Both the position numbers and the translations under genes were made by a program. A DNA stretch of 64,000 bases from Actinomadura luteofluorescens (GTDB lineage: Bacteria > Actinomycetota > Actinomycetes > Streptosporangiales > Streptosporangiaceae), in the NCBI RefSeq assembly GCF_013409365.1, contig NZ_JACCBA010000001.1, forward strand, positions 5,208,001 to 5,272,000, read 5' to 3'. Position 1 is the stretch's first letter. Every line of letters starts with the position of its first letter. A model generated the notes under the pieces. It was not told where the DNA came from and made no database searches. It worked only from the letters and a program-made list of their open reading frames with translations. Below, piece by piece: positions 54,546 through 63,408 of this stretch.

Positions 54546-55541
54546 CTAGGCGACCCGGACGCCGCCGGCGAAGGGGCGTCCGTCCATGGAGGCGATCTTC
54601 ACGACGTCCCCGGTGTGCGGGGCGTGCAGCATCTTGCCGCCGCCGACGTAGATCCCCATGTGGTGCAGGTCGGAGTAGAAGAAGACGAGATCGCCCGGCT
54701 GCAGGTCGCTGCGCGACACGTGCGTTCCGGCGTTCCACTGGCTGCCGGTGTAGTGCGGCAGGTTGATGCCGACCTGCTTGTAGGCCCACATCGTGAGGCC
54801 GGAGCAGTCGAACGTGGTCGGACCGGCGGCGCCCCACACGTACGGGCGGCCGATCTTGCTCATCGCGTACCGGAGCGCCTGCGCGGCCTTGCCCGTGCCG
54901 ATGACGGGGAGCTTGGCCAGCTGGGTGGGGTCCTTGTCGACGAGCTTGCCGCGGATCTTCTCGTAGGCATCGGTGATCTTCGTGCGCTGCGAGTCGAGTT
55001 GCGTCTTCAGGTCCTTGACCTGCTTGGCGCGGGTCTCGGCCGACTTGCGGGCCCGCTGGGCGGACTGCATGGCCTGCATCAGCCCGAGCACCTGGGTGCT
55101 GTCCTGCTTGGCGAAGTAGTGGAGGGTCGCCGCCTGGTCGAGGATGGACTGCGGGTCCTGGGAGGCGACGAACGAGACCGCGGGGTCGGAGCCGCCCTGC
55201 ATGTAGCTCGTCGCCGCGAGGGATCCGACCTTCTGGCGGAGCGCCTCCAGCGTCTTCTCCTGGCGCTTGGCGTTCTCCGTGGCGACCTTGGCGGCGCGCT
55301 GCGACTGCGCGAGCCTGACCTTCAGCCCGTTGTACTGCTCGGTGAGCTGCTCCAGCTGGTCGGCGAGCTTGAGCGCCTTGGTCCTCAGCTCCTTGGCGGA
55401 GGGCTCGGGGTCGGCGTGCGCGACGGCGATCGCCTGCGGGGCGATCGCGTGCGGAGCGGCCGAAACGACGGCGAGCGCGCCGACCACGAAGGCCGCACGC
55501 CCACGGAAGCGTGAAAGGGAAGCATGCCGCGATCGCTTCAC
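54546..55541 (-). CDS. Secreted NlpC/P60 endopeptidase, RipA-like
   Basis: The 331-residue protein starts at GTG 55541 with GGAGAGGAG upstream. It has a signal peptide ending near VAHA, a long coiled coil (about 48-215) and a C-terminal NlpC/P60 domain with the catalytic Cys in FDCSG, His in LHHMGIYVG and a third residue region APHTGD. It is a paralogue of the protein at 17935-19197 with the same architecture. Upstream lies a c-di-AMP riboswitch, so its expression should fall when c-di-AMP is high. It remodels peptidoglycan during growth or germination. Confidence 0.95.
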   Translation of the reverse strand: MKRSRHASLSRFRGRAAFVVGALAVVSAAPHAIAPQAIAVAHADPEPSAKELRTKALKLADQLEQLTEQYNGLKVRLAQSQRAAKVATENAKRQEKTLEALRQKVGSLAATSYMQGGSDPAVSFVASQDPQSILDQAATLHYFAKQDSTQVLGLMQAMQSAQRARKSAETRAKQVKDLKTQLDSQRTKITDAYEKIRGKLVDKDPTQLAKLPVIGTGKAAQALRYAMSKIGRPYVWGAAGPTTFDCSGLTMWAYKQVGINLPHYTGSQWNAGTHVSRSDLQPGDLVFFYSDLHHMGIYVGGGKMLHAPHTGDVVKIASMDGRPFAGGVRVA

Positions 55542-55556
55542 GAATACTCCTCTCCT

Positions 55557-55712
55557 CAGCCGCCTACCGGGTTAGCTGACGGGTTGGGGCCGGAGCAGCC
55601 CGTCCGCGTCCGCGGGCGAACCGATCGCCCGCGACTGCGGATTCACCCCTCACGGTCGTCGCTCAGGGCGAACCCCCGAAACGCTCCGAAAGTGGGTCCC
55701 CGGCTCCTCGGG
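55557..55712 (-). ncRNA. ydaO/yuaA-type cyclic di-AMP riboswitch
   Basis: On the minus strand, reading toward the NlpC/P60 gene, the leader contains the conserved elements in order: gccggggaccca (near 55703-55692), ggggtgaatccg (55650-55638), a GC hairpin (cgcgggcga/tcgcccgcg), and near the 3' end aacccgtcagctaacccggtaggcgg in two blocks (about 55586-55560). The gggtgaatc and agctaacccggtaggcg blocks are the signature of actinobacterial ydaO riboswitches upstream of wall hydrolases such as RpfA and NlpC/P60 genes. The start codon follows about 20 bases later. Confidence 0.88.
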
Positions 55713-55909
55713 CAGCTGGTTGCGACCCGTGGGACTCGGCGGAATCGGCCCCCGTCCTGCGGTGGGCCGACGTCAGCGATGGACACTAACGGACCCCGCA
55801 TTGGATGCCAACCAGAACATGCGAATTCGCAGGTCGCGCGGCGCGGTGAACGAGAGAACGAGGAGGGCGCCGCCTGGCGGGTCGCGGCGTTCGATAATCT
55901 CGCCTGTTT

Positions 55910-56431
55910 GTGGAAGTCGTGATCCGGCGTGCCCGTACCGCCGACGTCCAGGAGATCCGCAGGCTCGTCGACCTGTACGCCGGGTCGGGGCGACGCCTGC
56001 TCAAGAAGACGACGGTCAAGCTGTACGAGGACGTCCAGGAGTTCTGGGTCGCCGAGGACATCCAGCACGGGACGCCCGGGCCGGTCATCGGCTGCGGTGC
56101 CCTGCACGTCATGTGGGAGGACCTCGCGGAGGTCCGTTCGGTCGCGGTGGACAAGGGATGCGGGGGACGGGGGATCGGGCACCGGATCGTGACCCGCCTC
56201 CTGGAGAACGCGCGTGAACTCGGCGTGCGAAGGGTGTTCTGCCTTACCTTCGAGGTGGAGTTCTTCGCCCGCCACGGCTTCGAGCAGATCCTTGGGACTC
56301 CGGTGGCGCCAGAGGTGTACGAGGAACTTCTCCGCTCCTACGACGAAGGCGTGGCAGAGTTCTTGGACCTCGACCGGGTCAAGCCGAATACGTTGGGCAA
56401 CACCCGGATGTTGCTTCGCCTGGAGGACTGA
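55910..56431 (+). CDS. Amino-acid N-acetyltransferase, GNAT family (ArgA-like, Rv2747 type)
   Basis: The 173-residue GNAT protein starts at GTG 55910. It contains the acetyl-CoA-binding loop RSVAVDKGCGGRGIGHRIVT and the substrate part FCLTFEVEFFARHGFEQI, typical of the short ArgA-like N-acetylglutamate synthases of actinobacteria. It would make N-acetylglutamate for arginine synthesis. A GATAAT -10 box at 55893-55898 leaves almost no leader, so translation is probably leaderless or nearly so. The acetyltransferase call is firm; the exact substrate is inferred. Confidence 0.85.
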   Translation: MEVVIRRARTADVQEIRRLVDLYAGSGRRLLKKTTVKLYEDVQEFWVAEDIQHGTPGPVIGCGALHVMWEDLAEVRSVAVDKGCGGRGIGHRIVTRLLENARELGVRRVFCLTFEVEFFARHGFEQILGTPVAPEVYEELLRSYDEGVAEFLDLDRVKPNTLGNTRMLLRLED

Positions 56432-56436
56432 CTCAA

Positions 56437-57237
56437 ATGCCCGATTCCCCCCACCGCGGGCGGCCTTACCAGCCCCAGCAGGGGCAGGGTTCCTACGGCC
56501 CGCCGCCTCCGTACCAAGGTTCTCAGTGGCAGCAACCACAGCAGCAGTCGTCCCAGCAGCAGTGGGACCAGCAGCCCCAGCAGCAATGGCAGCCGCAACA
56601 GCAGCAGTGGGACCAGCAGCCCGCCTACGACGACTACAACAACTCCTACGACGACGGCGGTGACTTGGCCCTGGCGCCGATCCACCGCAGGGCGGGCGCA
56701 CGAATCGTCGACAACGCGCTCGTCGCGGTCTTCGGGTTCGCTCTCGTCCTGCCGGTGACGATCGGCGCGTTCGGTCTGGGCAAGCCCGGCAGCAAGACGG
56801 AGGACGAGGGCGGCGTCTGGAACTGGCCCATCATCTTCACCCTCTTCTGCGTCCTGTCCGTGCTGCCGTTCATCTATGAGGCCGTGCAGCTGTCGATGTG
56901 GGGCCGGACGCTGGGGAAGCGCGTTCTGGGCCTGGGCGTCGTTCAGGCGCGGCCTGCGGGCACCCCCATCACCACGACCCAGGCTGTCTGGCGTGCCGGC
57001 ATCACCCACGTCGGTTACCAGCTCGGCGTTTTCTTCTTCCTCGTCTTGGCGGTGATGGTGTGGGACTACGCCGCGTACGGGATGGTGCTGGTCTGGGCGG
57101 GCGCGCTGATGGCCTACCTGTGGGCGATCTGGGACCAGCCTCTGCATCAGTCGCTGCACGATCGCTTCGCCGGCACGCTCGTCATTGACGAGCGGGTCGG
57201 ATATGACGAGTCCGAGTACTCCGAGTACCCGGGCTAA
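56437..57237 (+). CDS. RDD family membrane protein with Gln-rich N-terminus
   Basis: The 266-residue protein has a Gln/Pro/Tyr-rich disordered N-terminus (about 1-75) and an RDD domain with three transmembrane segments: IHRRAGARIVDNALVAVFGF, then WGRTLGKRVLGLGVVQARPA. The name-giving Arg-Asp-Asp is Arg-Val-Asp here. It follows the acetyltransferase by five bases and precedes a second RDD gene, so the three are likely one operon. RDD proteins have been linked to ion transport, but the function is unproven. Confidence 0.88.
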   Translation: MPDSPHRGRPYQPQQGQGSYGPPPPYQGSQWQQPQQQSSQQQWDQQPQQQWQPQQQQWDQQPAYDDYNNSYDDGGDLALAPIHRRAGARIVDNALVAVFGFALVLPVTIGAFGLGKPGSKTEDEGGVWNWPIIFTLFCVLSVLPFIYEAVQLSMWGRTLGKRVLGLGVVQARPAGTPITTTQAVWRAGITHVGYQLGVFFFLVLAVMVWDYAAYGMVLVWAGALMAYLWAIWDQPLHQSLHDRFAGTLVIDERVGYDESEYSEYPG

Positions 57238-57244
57238 GGCCACG

Positions 57245-57877
57245 ATGGCGGCATCGCTCGCCGAGCCGGGGCAGAGGCTCCTGGCGCGCGTCGTGGACAC
57301 GCTCGTCGTCGGCGTCCCCGTCGTCCTCGTCGTCCGCGAACTGGTACCCGGGCACACGGCGGACGTCATGGCTCCGTCCGCCGTGGCCGGATGCATGCTT
57401 CTGTACGAGGCGATCCAGCTCGCCCTCTGGGGCCGGACGCTGGGCAAGCGCGTCGCGGGCATCGAGGTGGTCGCGGCGACGCCTCAGGAGGCGCCTGAAG
57501 CGGCGCCACGGGGGGCTGGGGGAGCGGGCGGAGCGGGCGAGAACGCCGGGCTCGGCAACGAGTCGGCCTTCCCCGTGTCGGTGCCGGGGTTCGTGCCCGT
57601 GGCGGCTCCTGAGCCCGCGAAGGCCCCGGCCCCTGAGGAGGCTGAGGTCGTGGACGCGTCCACGCGGCCGGACGTTCTGCACTGCGTTCTGCGGGCCGCC
57701 GTCTATTCGGTGCCGATCGGGCTGCGTCCGATTCCCGTTCTCGGTCTGCTCGCGAGCATCTTCTGGGTCGTGAACGCCGGGGCCATGTTCGAGGGCGTTC
57801 GCCGCCAGGCCGTTCATGACAGGCTCGCCGGGACGCTCGTGGTAAAACGCCCGCGGCCCGAATCCTCGGCCTTCTGA
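57245..57877 (+). CDS. RDD family membrane protein
   Basis: The 210-residue protein starts at ATG 57245, seven bases after the previous stop; an in-frame ATG at 57203 would overlap it. The RDD domain (AEPGQRLLARVVDTLVVGVP and WGRTLGKRVAGIEVVAATP) is split by a Pro/Ala/Glu-rich insertion (about 85-138) before the last transmembrane helix region and the ending VHDRLAGTLVV. It is a paralogue of the preceding gene, and the pair may form a heteromer. Confidence 0.85.
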   Translation: MAASLAEPGQRLLARVVDTLVVGVPVVLVVRELVPGHTADVMAPSAVAGCMLLYEAIQLALWGRTLGKRVAGIEVVAATPQEAPEAAPRGAGGAGGAGENAGLGNESAFPVSVPGFVPVAAPEPAKAPAPEEAEVVDASTRPDVLHCVLRAAVYSVPIGLRPIPVLGLLASIFWVVNAGAMFEGVRRQAVHDRLAGTLVVKRPRPESSAF

Positions 57878-58855
57878 GGCCCTCTCCGCCGCACCGGGAG
57901 GTGCTCGCGGGGTCCGATAACACCCGTCCGATACCGCGCACTCGCGTGCGCGGCCGGGCGCGTGCCCAGGTCCACTCGCATGTGCCATACATGTTTTCGT
58001 CGAGATGGCCGCTGTTTCCGGACGTCCGAGGTGCCGGCGGCATATGCCCGCTCGTTCCGGTTACGGTCCTGAAACCGGTGGGATGTGTCTCGTCCCGGAC
58101 GTCCCCTCCGCTTTGACAGTTCCCTCCGAAGCTGTTGCTGTGACCGGAACGGACTCGCTTGTTGACCGCCGTGGACTTACTCCGGATGGCACGCTCCCGC
58201 ACTTGGAACGGACCTTTCGTGCGGCATGCCGGTGGCGGGAGCGCAGCCGGAGGTCGACGGCCCTCCGGGGTCGGGCGCCGTGCCGAAGAACTGGAGTGCG
58301 CGGTTGGAATGTGTCCAAATCTCCCGATTTCGCGTGGCGGCGCTCGGGGCGGGCGCATCCACGTCCTGAGCAGGGCGCGGACTTCTCGCGTCCGCCCCCG
58401 GCAACAGATTTCGCGGCCGGGGCGCCCGCCGTTATTCGTCCACATCCCCCGGTCCGGGCGTTGATCGAGCGCCGGGGTCGGCCGCGTATTACGACGCGGG
58501 CGCGGTTAGTGGCGATACGGGAGGTTAATCGCCGCGCTCCCCGGTGACGCCTGCAAACCCGGACCAATGCGCGTGCACCAGTGCAGGTCAGCACGCTACG
58601 CCGTGACGCCGGTCACGCCTGAAAACCCGGGCGCCACGCCGGCGCTTGGAAATTCATGGACGCCGGGCCGGATCCAGGCGCCGCCCGAGGGTCGTGCGCA
58701 CCCGAAACGGTGAGGCCGATTACAGCCGGTCACGAGCCGGAAGGCGACTTCGCGCGAGTGCCGGTTCACGCGGATGCTGGAATTGTCATCTGCGAAGTTC
58801 TAGGTATATCTTTGGCACTCGATTGGAGTTTGCTCAAGCTGAAAGGTCTGTCCCC
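57878..58855. other. Long noncoding region upstream of lsr2
   Basis: Nearly 1 kb carries several overlapping open frames on both strands, none with codon bias or ribosome sites. Two direct copies of a 20-bp element, ggtgacgcctgcaaacccgg (58543-58562) and ggtcacgcctgaaaacccgg (58611-58630), match at 18 of 20 positions. The last 80 bp before lsr2 are notably AT-rich (taggtatatctttggcac), as expected for a promoter that Lsr2 itself could bind. Confidence 0.55.
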
Positions 58856-59179
58856 ATGGCACAGAAGGTTCAAGTGCTTCTCGTCGACGACCTCGACGGT
58901 GGCGAGGCGGACGAGACCGTAGCGTTCTCGATCGACGGCGCCTCCTACGAGATCGACCTCAGTGGCGCCAACGCGACGAAGCTGCGGGAATCGCTGCAGC
59001 CGTTCGTCGAGAAGTCCCGTAAGGCGGGCACGGTCAACCGCCGCCGTCGGCAGCGCGGTGCGTCCAGCCGCGAGCGCAGCGCCGAGATCCGCGCCTGGGC
59101 CAAGAACAACGGCATCAAGGTCAATGAGCGCGGCCGCATCCCGGCTCACGTGATCGAGCAGTACGAGGCGGCCAACTGA
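58856..59179 (+). CDS. lsr2: Lsr2, H-NS-like nucleoid-associated protein
   Basis: The 107-residue protein has the N-terminal oligomerisation domain ([20 protein letters not shown], then [12 protein letters not shown]) and a C-terminal DNA-binding domain ([20 protein letters not shown]) with the RGR minor-groove hook. It binds AT-rich DNA and silences horizontally acquired or developmental genes. Start ATG 58856 has gaaagg upstream. It lies just before clpC as in mycobacteria and streptomycetes. Confidence 0.98.
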   Translation: MAQKVQVLLVDDLDGGEADETVAFSIDGASYEIDLSGANATKLRESLQPFVEKSRKAGTVNRRRRQRGASSRERSAEIRAWAKNNGIKVNERGRIPAHVIEQYEAAN

Positions 59180-59196
59180 TCCGCCCGGACCGCCCG

Positions 59197-59225
59197 CGGC
59201 CCGTCTCCGTTCGCGGGGCGGGCCG
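59197..59225 (+). terminator. Hairpin after lsr2
   Basis: cggcccg (59197-59203) and cgggccg (59219-59225) can form a 7-bp stem with a 15-nt loop, 18 bases after the stop. It is a plausible but weak terminator. Confidence 0.5.
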
Positions 59226-59254
59226 TTCGCCGTTCACGCCGCGAGTCGATCACC

Positions 59255-59398
59255 GTTCGCTTGTGGCGTAGCGCCTGCGCGGTTCGGCGTGTCCGGCGTG
59301 AGGTACACAGGGCGCGCGGGTGGAAACTCCACCCTCATTCGGCACTCTCGGCCCGCGCCCTGACCGACCTGCGGAAAGCCCCTCGTTCGCTTGGGGCG
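59255..59398 (+). promoter_or_regulatory. Two ClgR-type operator boxes upstream of clpC
   Basis: GTTCGC-N5-GCG occurs at 59255-59268 and again at 59385-59398. The flanks are also conserved: gttcgcttgtggcgtagcg and gttcgcttggggcgtagcg differ at one base. This matches the published binding pattern of ClgR, the XRE-type activator of clp genes in Streptomyces and relatives. The downstream copy lies about 170-190 bp before the clpC start, and the upstream copy about 130 bp further. Confidence 0.75.
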
Positions 59399-59571
59399 TA
59401 GCGGGAACATGACGCACCGATGCGGTAGTTGGATGAGACTGAACAGCGCATAGCTGGGGAACGTCTCCTGGTGGGAGTGCACCGGGCGGCCTCCTCGGGG
59501 CGGGCTAGCATGCGGAAGGACAGTTCCGGACGTTCCGGACTCTGGCCAACCGCTCTGTGAGGAGCGACGAG

Positions 59572-62106
59572 ATGTTCGAGAGGTTCACCGACCGCGCGCG
59601 GCGGGTTGTTGTTCTGGCTCAGGAAGAGGCCAGGATGCTCAACCACAACTACATCGGTACCGAGCACATCCTCCTGGGTCTGATCCACGAGGGTGAGGGG
59701 GTTGCCGCCAAGGCTCTGGAGAGTCTGGGGATCAGTCTTGAGGCTGTGCGTCAGCAGGTCGAGGAGATCATCGGTCAGGGGCAGCAGGCTCCTTCGGGGC
59801 ATATTCCGTTCACTCCGCGGGCGAAGAAGGTTTTGGAGCTGTCGCTGCGTGAGGCGTTGCAGCTGGGTCACAACTACATCGGTACCGAGCACATCCTGCT
59901 GGGGTTGATCCGTGAGGGTGAGGGTGTCGCGGCTCAGGTGCTGGTGAAGTTGGGTGCGGATCTGAACCGGGTGCGTCAGCAGGTGATTCAGTTGCTGCAC
60001 GGGTACCAGGGGAAGGAGCCGGCGGCTTCTGGTGGTCCGTCGGAGGCGGCTCCGTCGACGTCGCTGGTGCTGGATCAGTTCGGTCGGAATCTGACGCAGG
60101 CGGCGCGTGAGGGCAAGCTCGACCCGGTGATCGGCCGGGACAAGGAGATCGAGCGGGTCATGCAGGTGCTGTCGCGGCGTACCAAGAACAATCCGGTGCT
60201 GGTGGGTGAGCCGGGTGTGGGTAAGACCGCGGTGGTGGAGGGTCTGGCGCAGAAGATCGTCAAGGGTGAGGTGCCCGAGACGCTCAAGGACAAGCAGCTC
60301 TACACCCTGGACCTGGGTGCGCTGGTCGCGGGTTCGCGGTATCGGGGTGATTTCGAGGAGCGTTTGAAGAAGGTCCTCAAGGAGATCCGGACCCGCGGCG
60401 ACATCATCTTGTTCATCGATGAGCTGCACACGCTGGTGGGTGCGGGCGCCGCGGAGGGCGCGATCGACGCCGCCTCGATCCTGAAGCCGATGCTGGCGCG
60501 GGGTGAGTTGCAGACGATCGGTGCGACGACGCTGGATGAGTACCGCAAGCATCTGGAGAAGGACGCGGCGCTGGAGCGGCGGTTCCAGCCGATCCAGGTG
60601 GCCGAGCCGTCGCTGTCGCACACGATCGAGATCCTCAAGGGGCTGCGGGACCGTTACGAGGCGCATCACCGGGTGTCGATCACCGATGGTGCGCTGGTCG
60701 CGGCGGCGCAGCTGGCCGACCGCTACATCTCGGACCGGTTCCTGCCCGACAAGGCGATCGATCTGATCGATGAGGCGGGGTCGCGGATGCGGATCCGTCG
60801 GATGACCGCGCCGCCGGACCTGCGCGAGTACGACGAGAAGATCGCCGATGTGCGTCGTGACAAGGAGTCGGCGATCGACGCGCAGGACTTCGAGAAGGCC
60901 GCGGCGCTGCGGGATTCGGAGAAGCAGCTGCTGGGGCAGAAGGCGCAGCGGGAGAAGGAGTGGAAGGCCGGTGACATGGACGTGGTCGCCGAGGTCACCG
61001 ATGAGCTGATCGCCGAGGTGCTGGCCACCGCGACCGGGATCCCGGTGTTCAAGCTGACCGAGGAGGAGTCGACGCGGCTGCTGCGGATGGAGGACGAGCT
61101 CCACAAGCGCGTGATCGGTCAGGAGGACGCGATCAAGGCGCTGTCGCAGTCGATCCGGCGGACCCGGGCGGGGCTCAAGGACCCCAAGCGTCCGGGTGGT
61201 TCGTTCATCTTCGCCGGCCCGTCCGGGGTGGGGAAGACCGAGTTGTCCAAGACGCTGGCGGAGTTCTTGTTCGGGGACGAGGACGCGCTGATCCAGCTGG
61301 ACATGTCGGAGTTCATGGAGAAGCACACGGTGTCGCGGCTGTTCGGATCTCCGCCCGGCTATGTCGGGTATGAGGAGGGCGGTCAGCTGACCGAGAAGGT
61401 GCGGCGCAAGCCGTTCTCGGTGGTGCTGTTCGATGAGATCGAGAAGGCCCACCAGGACATCTTCAACTCGCTGCTGCAGATCCTGGAGGACGGTCGGCTG
61501 ACCGATGCCCAGGGCCGGGTGGTGGACTTCAAGAACACCGTGATCATCATGACGACCAACCTTGGGTCCAAGGACATCTCCAAGGGCGTGTCGATGGGGT
61601 TCGCGCGGCAGAACGACGAGCAGGGCTCGTACGAGCGGATGAAGGCCAAGGTGTCCGAAGAGCTCAAGCAGCACTTCCGGCCCGAGTTCCTCAACCGTGT
61701 CGATGACACGGTGGTGTTCCACCAGCTCACTCCCAAGGAGATCATCCAGATCGTGGATCTGATGATCGCCAAGGTCGACCAGCGGCTCCACGACCGCGAC
61801 ATGGGCATCGAGCTGCGTCAGGAGGCCAAGGACCTGCTGGCCATCCGCGGCTACGACCCGGTCCTGGGCGCCCGGCCGCTGCGCCGCACCATCCAGCGCG
61901 AGATCGAGGACAACCTCTCGGAGAAGATCCTCTACAACGAGCTCAAGCCCGGCCAGATCGTCATCGTCGGCACCGAGGGCTTCGACCCCGACAACACCGA
62001 CACCGCCGAAAACGCCAAGTTCACCTTCAAGGGCGTGCCGAAGCCGTCGACCGTCCCCGACAGCCCGCCCCCCATCGAGGGCGCGGTGAACTTCAACAAG
62101 GACTGA
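59572..62106 (+). CDS. clpC: ATP-dependent Clp protease ATP-binding subunit ClpC
   Basis: The 844-residue Hsp100 unfoldase starts at ATG 59572 (gaggagcg upstream). It has two N-terminal Clp repeats ([19 protein letters not shown], and again around [20 protein letters not shown]), AAA domain 1 with Walker A GEPGVGKT and Walker [13 protein letters not shown], the UVR-containing middle region (about residues 420-460), and AAA domain 2 with GPSGVGKT. The LGF-like loop needed to dock ClpP is expected near [10 protein letters not shown]. It feeds unfolded substrates to ClpP1P2. ClgR boxes lie upstream. Confidence 0.98.
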   Translation: MFERFTDRARRVVVLAQEEARMLNHNYIGTEHILLGLIHEGEGVAAKALESLGISLEAVRQQVEEIIGQGQQAPSGHIPFTPRAKKVLELSLREALQLGHNYIGTEHILLGLIREGEGVAAQVLVKLGADLNRVRQQVIQLLHGYQGKEPAASGGPSEAAPSTSLVLDQFGRNLTQAAREGKLDPVIGRDKEIERVMQVLSRRTKNNPVLVGEPGVGKTAVVEGLAQKIVKGEVPETLKDKQLYTLDLGALVAGSRYRGDFEERLKKVLKEIRTRGDIILFIDELHTLVGAGAAEGAIDAASILKPMLARGELQTIGATTLDEYRKHLEKDAALERRFQPIQVAEPSLSHTIEILKGLRDRYEAHHRVSITDGALVAAAQLADRYISDRFLPDKAIDLIDEAGSRMRIRRMTAPPDLREYDEKIADVRRDKESAIDAQDFEKAAALRDSEKQLLGQKAQREKEWKAGDMDVVAEVTDELIAEVLATATGIPVFKLTEEESTRLLRMEDELHKRVIGQEDAIKALSQSIRRTRAGLKDPKRPGGSFIFAGPSGVGKTELSKTLAEFLFGDEDALIQLDMSEFMEKHTVSRLFGSPPGYVGYEEGGQLTEKVRRKPFSVVLFDEIEKAHQDIFNSLLQILEDGRLTDAQGRVVDFKNTVIIMTTNLGSKDISKGVSMGFARQNDEQGSYERMKAKVSEELKQHFRPEFLNRVDDTVVFHQLTPKEIIQIVDLMIAKVDQRLHDRDMGIELRQEAKDLLAIRGYDPVLGARPLRRTIQREIEDNLSEKILYNELKPGQIVIVGTEGFDPDNTDTAENAKFTFKGVPKPSTVPDSPPPIEGAVNFNKD

Positions 62107-62119
62107 GCAAGGCCCACGA

Positions 62120-62160
62120 CACAGCGCTGCTCCTTCTGACCAAGAAGGAGCAGCGCTGTG
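62120..62160 (+). terminator. Strong terminator after clpC
   Basis: An 18-bp perfect stem (62120-62137 with 62143-62160, arms starting cacagcgctgctcc and agaaggagcagcg) has a 5-nt loop and is followed by a T-rich tttgtttgcatttc. This is the best terminator in the window. Confidence 0.95.
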
Positions 62161-62175
62161 TTTGTTTGCATTTCT

Positions 62176-62700
62176 CTCCTCCTTCGGGCCTTGAAGGCCC
62201 TCCATCGTCGAGAAACGCGGGCGATCGTTGGCATCGCTCCGGCTCGCCTGGCGGCTCGCTGCGCGATCAGGTTCTCGCTTCGCTTGAACCTGCCTTCGGA
62301 CGCGATCGCGGCCATTGAGGTTGTTGCGTGGTTGCGGCGCCGGCTGAGGTGGGTGTTGAAGTGCTCTGCTGCCTCGGGCGCTGAGCGCCCCCTGCCGTCG
62401 GCCACCACGGGCGATCGTTGGCATCGCTCCGGCTCGCCTGGCGGCTCGCTGCGCGATCAGGTTCTCGCTTCGCTCGAATCTGCCTTCGGACGTGATCGCG
62501 GGTGTTGGGATCGTTGGGTGGTGCGGCGTCGTCGGCTGAGGTGGGCCTTGTAGTGCTCTCCTCCTTCGGACGTTGAGCGCTCTCTGTCGACGGTTCTGAG
62601 GCGGTCGCTGGCATCGCTCCGGTTCGCTGCGCGATCTGGTTCTCGCAAGTTCGAAGCTGCCCTCGGACGCGATCGCGGTCCCCAGGCCGCCGCTGCGTGT
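62176..62700 (+). repeat. Three tandem copies of a noncoding unit of about 190 bp
   Basis: The core cgatcgttggcatcgctccg begins near 62222 and 62411 and recurs as cggtcgctggcatcgctccg near 62602, giving a period of about 190 bp. Copies 1 and 2 are almost identical over about 75 bp (62219-62294 against 62408-62483); copy 3 has lost the ctcgcctggcgg segment. Each copy is preceded by a ctcctccttcgg-like block near 62176, 62366 and 62556. The core is rich in gcgagc/gctcgc and could fold. Stop codons and indels rule out a conserved protein. Confidence 0.85.
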
Positions 62701-62710
62701 TGCTGCGGTG

Positions 62711-63395
62711 GCTGAGTTGGGTGCTGGTGGTCCCAGCATGGCCGCCGTGAAGCACAACGGGTCTCAGGTGTCGTCTTGGTGGGTCTTGTAGCCGGACGTC
62801 AAAATTTGGATCTCCCTGGAGGCTGTGGGCCAACCGTTCCGCCTCTTCGAATGGCGGTGGTAACTAGGCTCGTCGTTTCCGGCAGAGTCGCTCTACAAGT
62901 CCCGCCTGGCCTGCCGTTGGAGGTCGCAGGTGTAGATGACCTAGCTGGACTTGCAGGTGGCCGGCCTGGCTGCTGCCGTGAAGCGCGGCGAGGGCGCGGG
63001 CGTTGTCATGTTGGGCAGGCCCCGCCTTGCCCGCTATTGAGGAAGCCCAGGTGTGGAGCCCCTGGACTTTCGGGGAACGGCTTCGCTGCTGTCGTGGACT
63101 CGGTGGGGGCGTGGGTGCCGTTCTGGCTGGGCTTGTGGCCGGACGGCGACGTTCGGGGCCGCCTGGACGTTGTGGGCCGGCCTCTCGCTTCTTCAGGCCC
63201 AGACCGGAGGGGCCGATGGGGTTATCCACAGAACGTCGTTCGGCCTCTGATGTCCGCCGTCCTCGCGGACCCTGTAGGTGACTTCAGGGAGGCCCAGCGT
63301 GCAAGTGAACCGCCGCATCCGTCACTGTCCGAACATCACGTCCGCCCAACTCGGCGACATCCCGAACTGTCAGAGCCCGGCCCTATCATTCGAAC
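62711..63395. other. Noncoding segment with degenerate duplication
   Basis: No gene is supported. Two related blocks, gtcttgtagccggacg near 62788 and gcttgtggccggacgg near 63131, each followed by a similar gatctccctggaggctgtgggcc-like stretch, suggest an old roughly 345-bp duplication or decayed coding sequence. An isolated ttatccaca lies at 63222. Confidence 0.5.
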
Positions 63396-63408
63396 ATGCA
63401 TTCGAATG
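63387..63408 (+). promoter_or_regulatory. Inverted repeat overlapping the start codon of the last gene
   Basis: cattcgaa (63387-63394) and ttcgaatg (63401-63408) form a perfect 8-bp inverted repeat with a 6-nt spacer that includes the ATG at 63396-63398. A TATCAT -10 box at 63384-63389 lies just before it. The gene is therefore probably leaderless and repressed by a protein, perhaps its own HTH product, bound at the start. Confidence 0.7.

Noticed and set aside
57901..58594. Several overlapping ORFs on both strands before lsr2
   Set aside because: No codon bias, ribosome sites or recognisable domains. Treated as noncoding.
62176..62700. Possible CRISPR array after clpC
   Set aside because: Units are about 190 bp with near-identical interiors, not short repeats with unique spacers, and no cas gene is present.
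59335..62757. 1140-codon minus-strand ORF opposite clpC
   Set aside because: It is a codon-bias shadow of clpC extended by the downstream repeats. The sense strand encodes a textbook ClpC.
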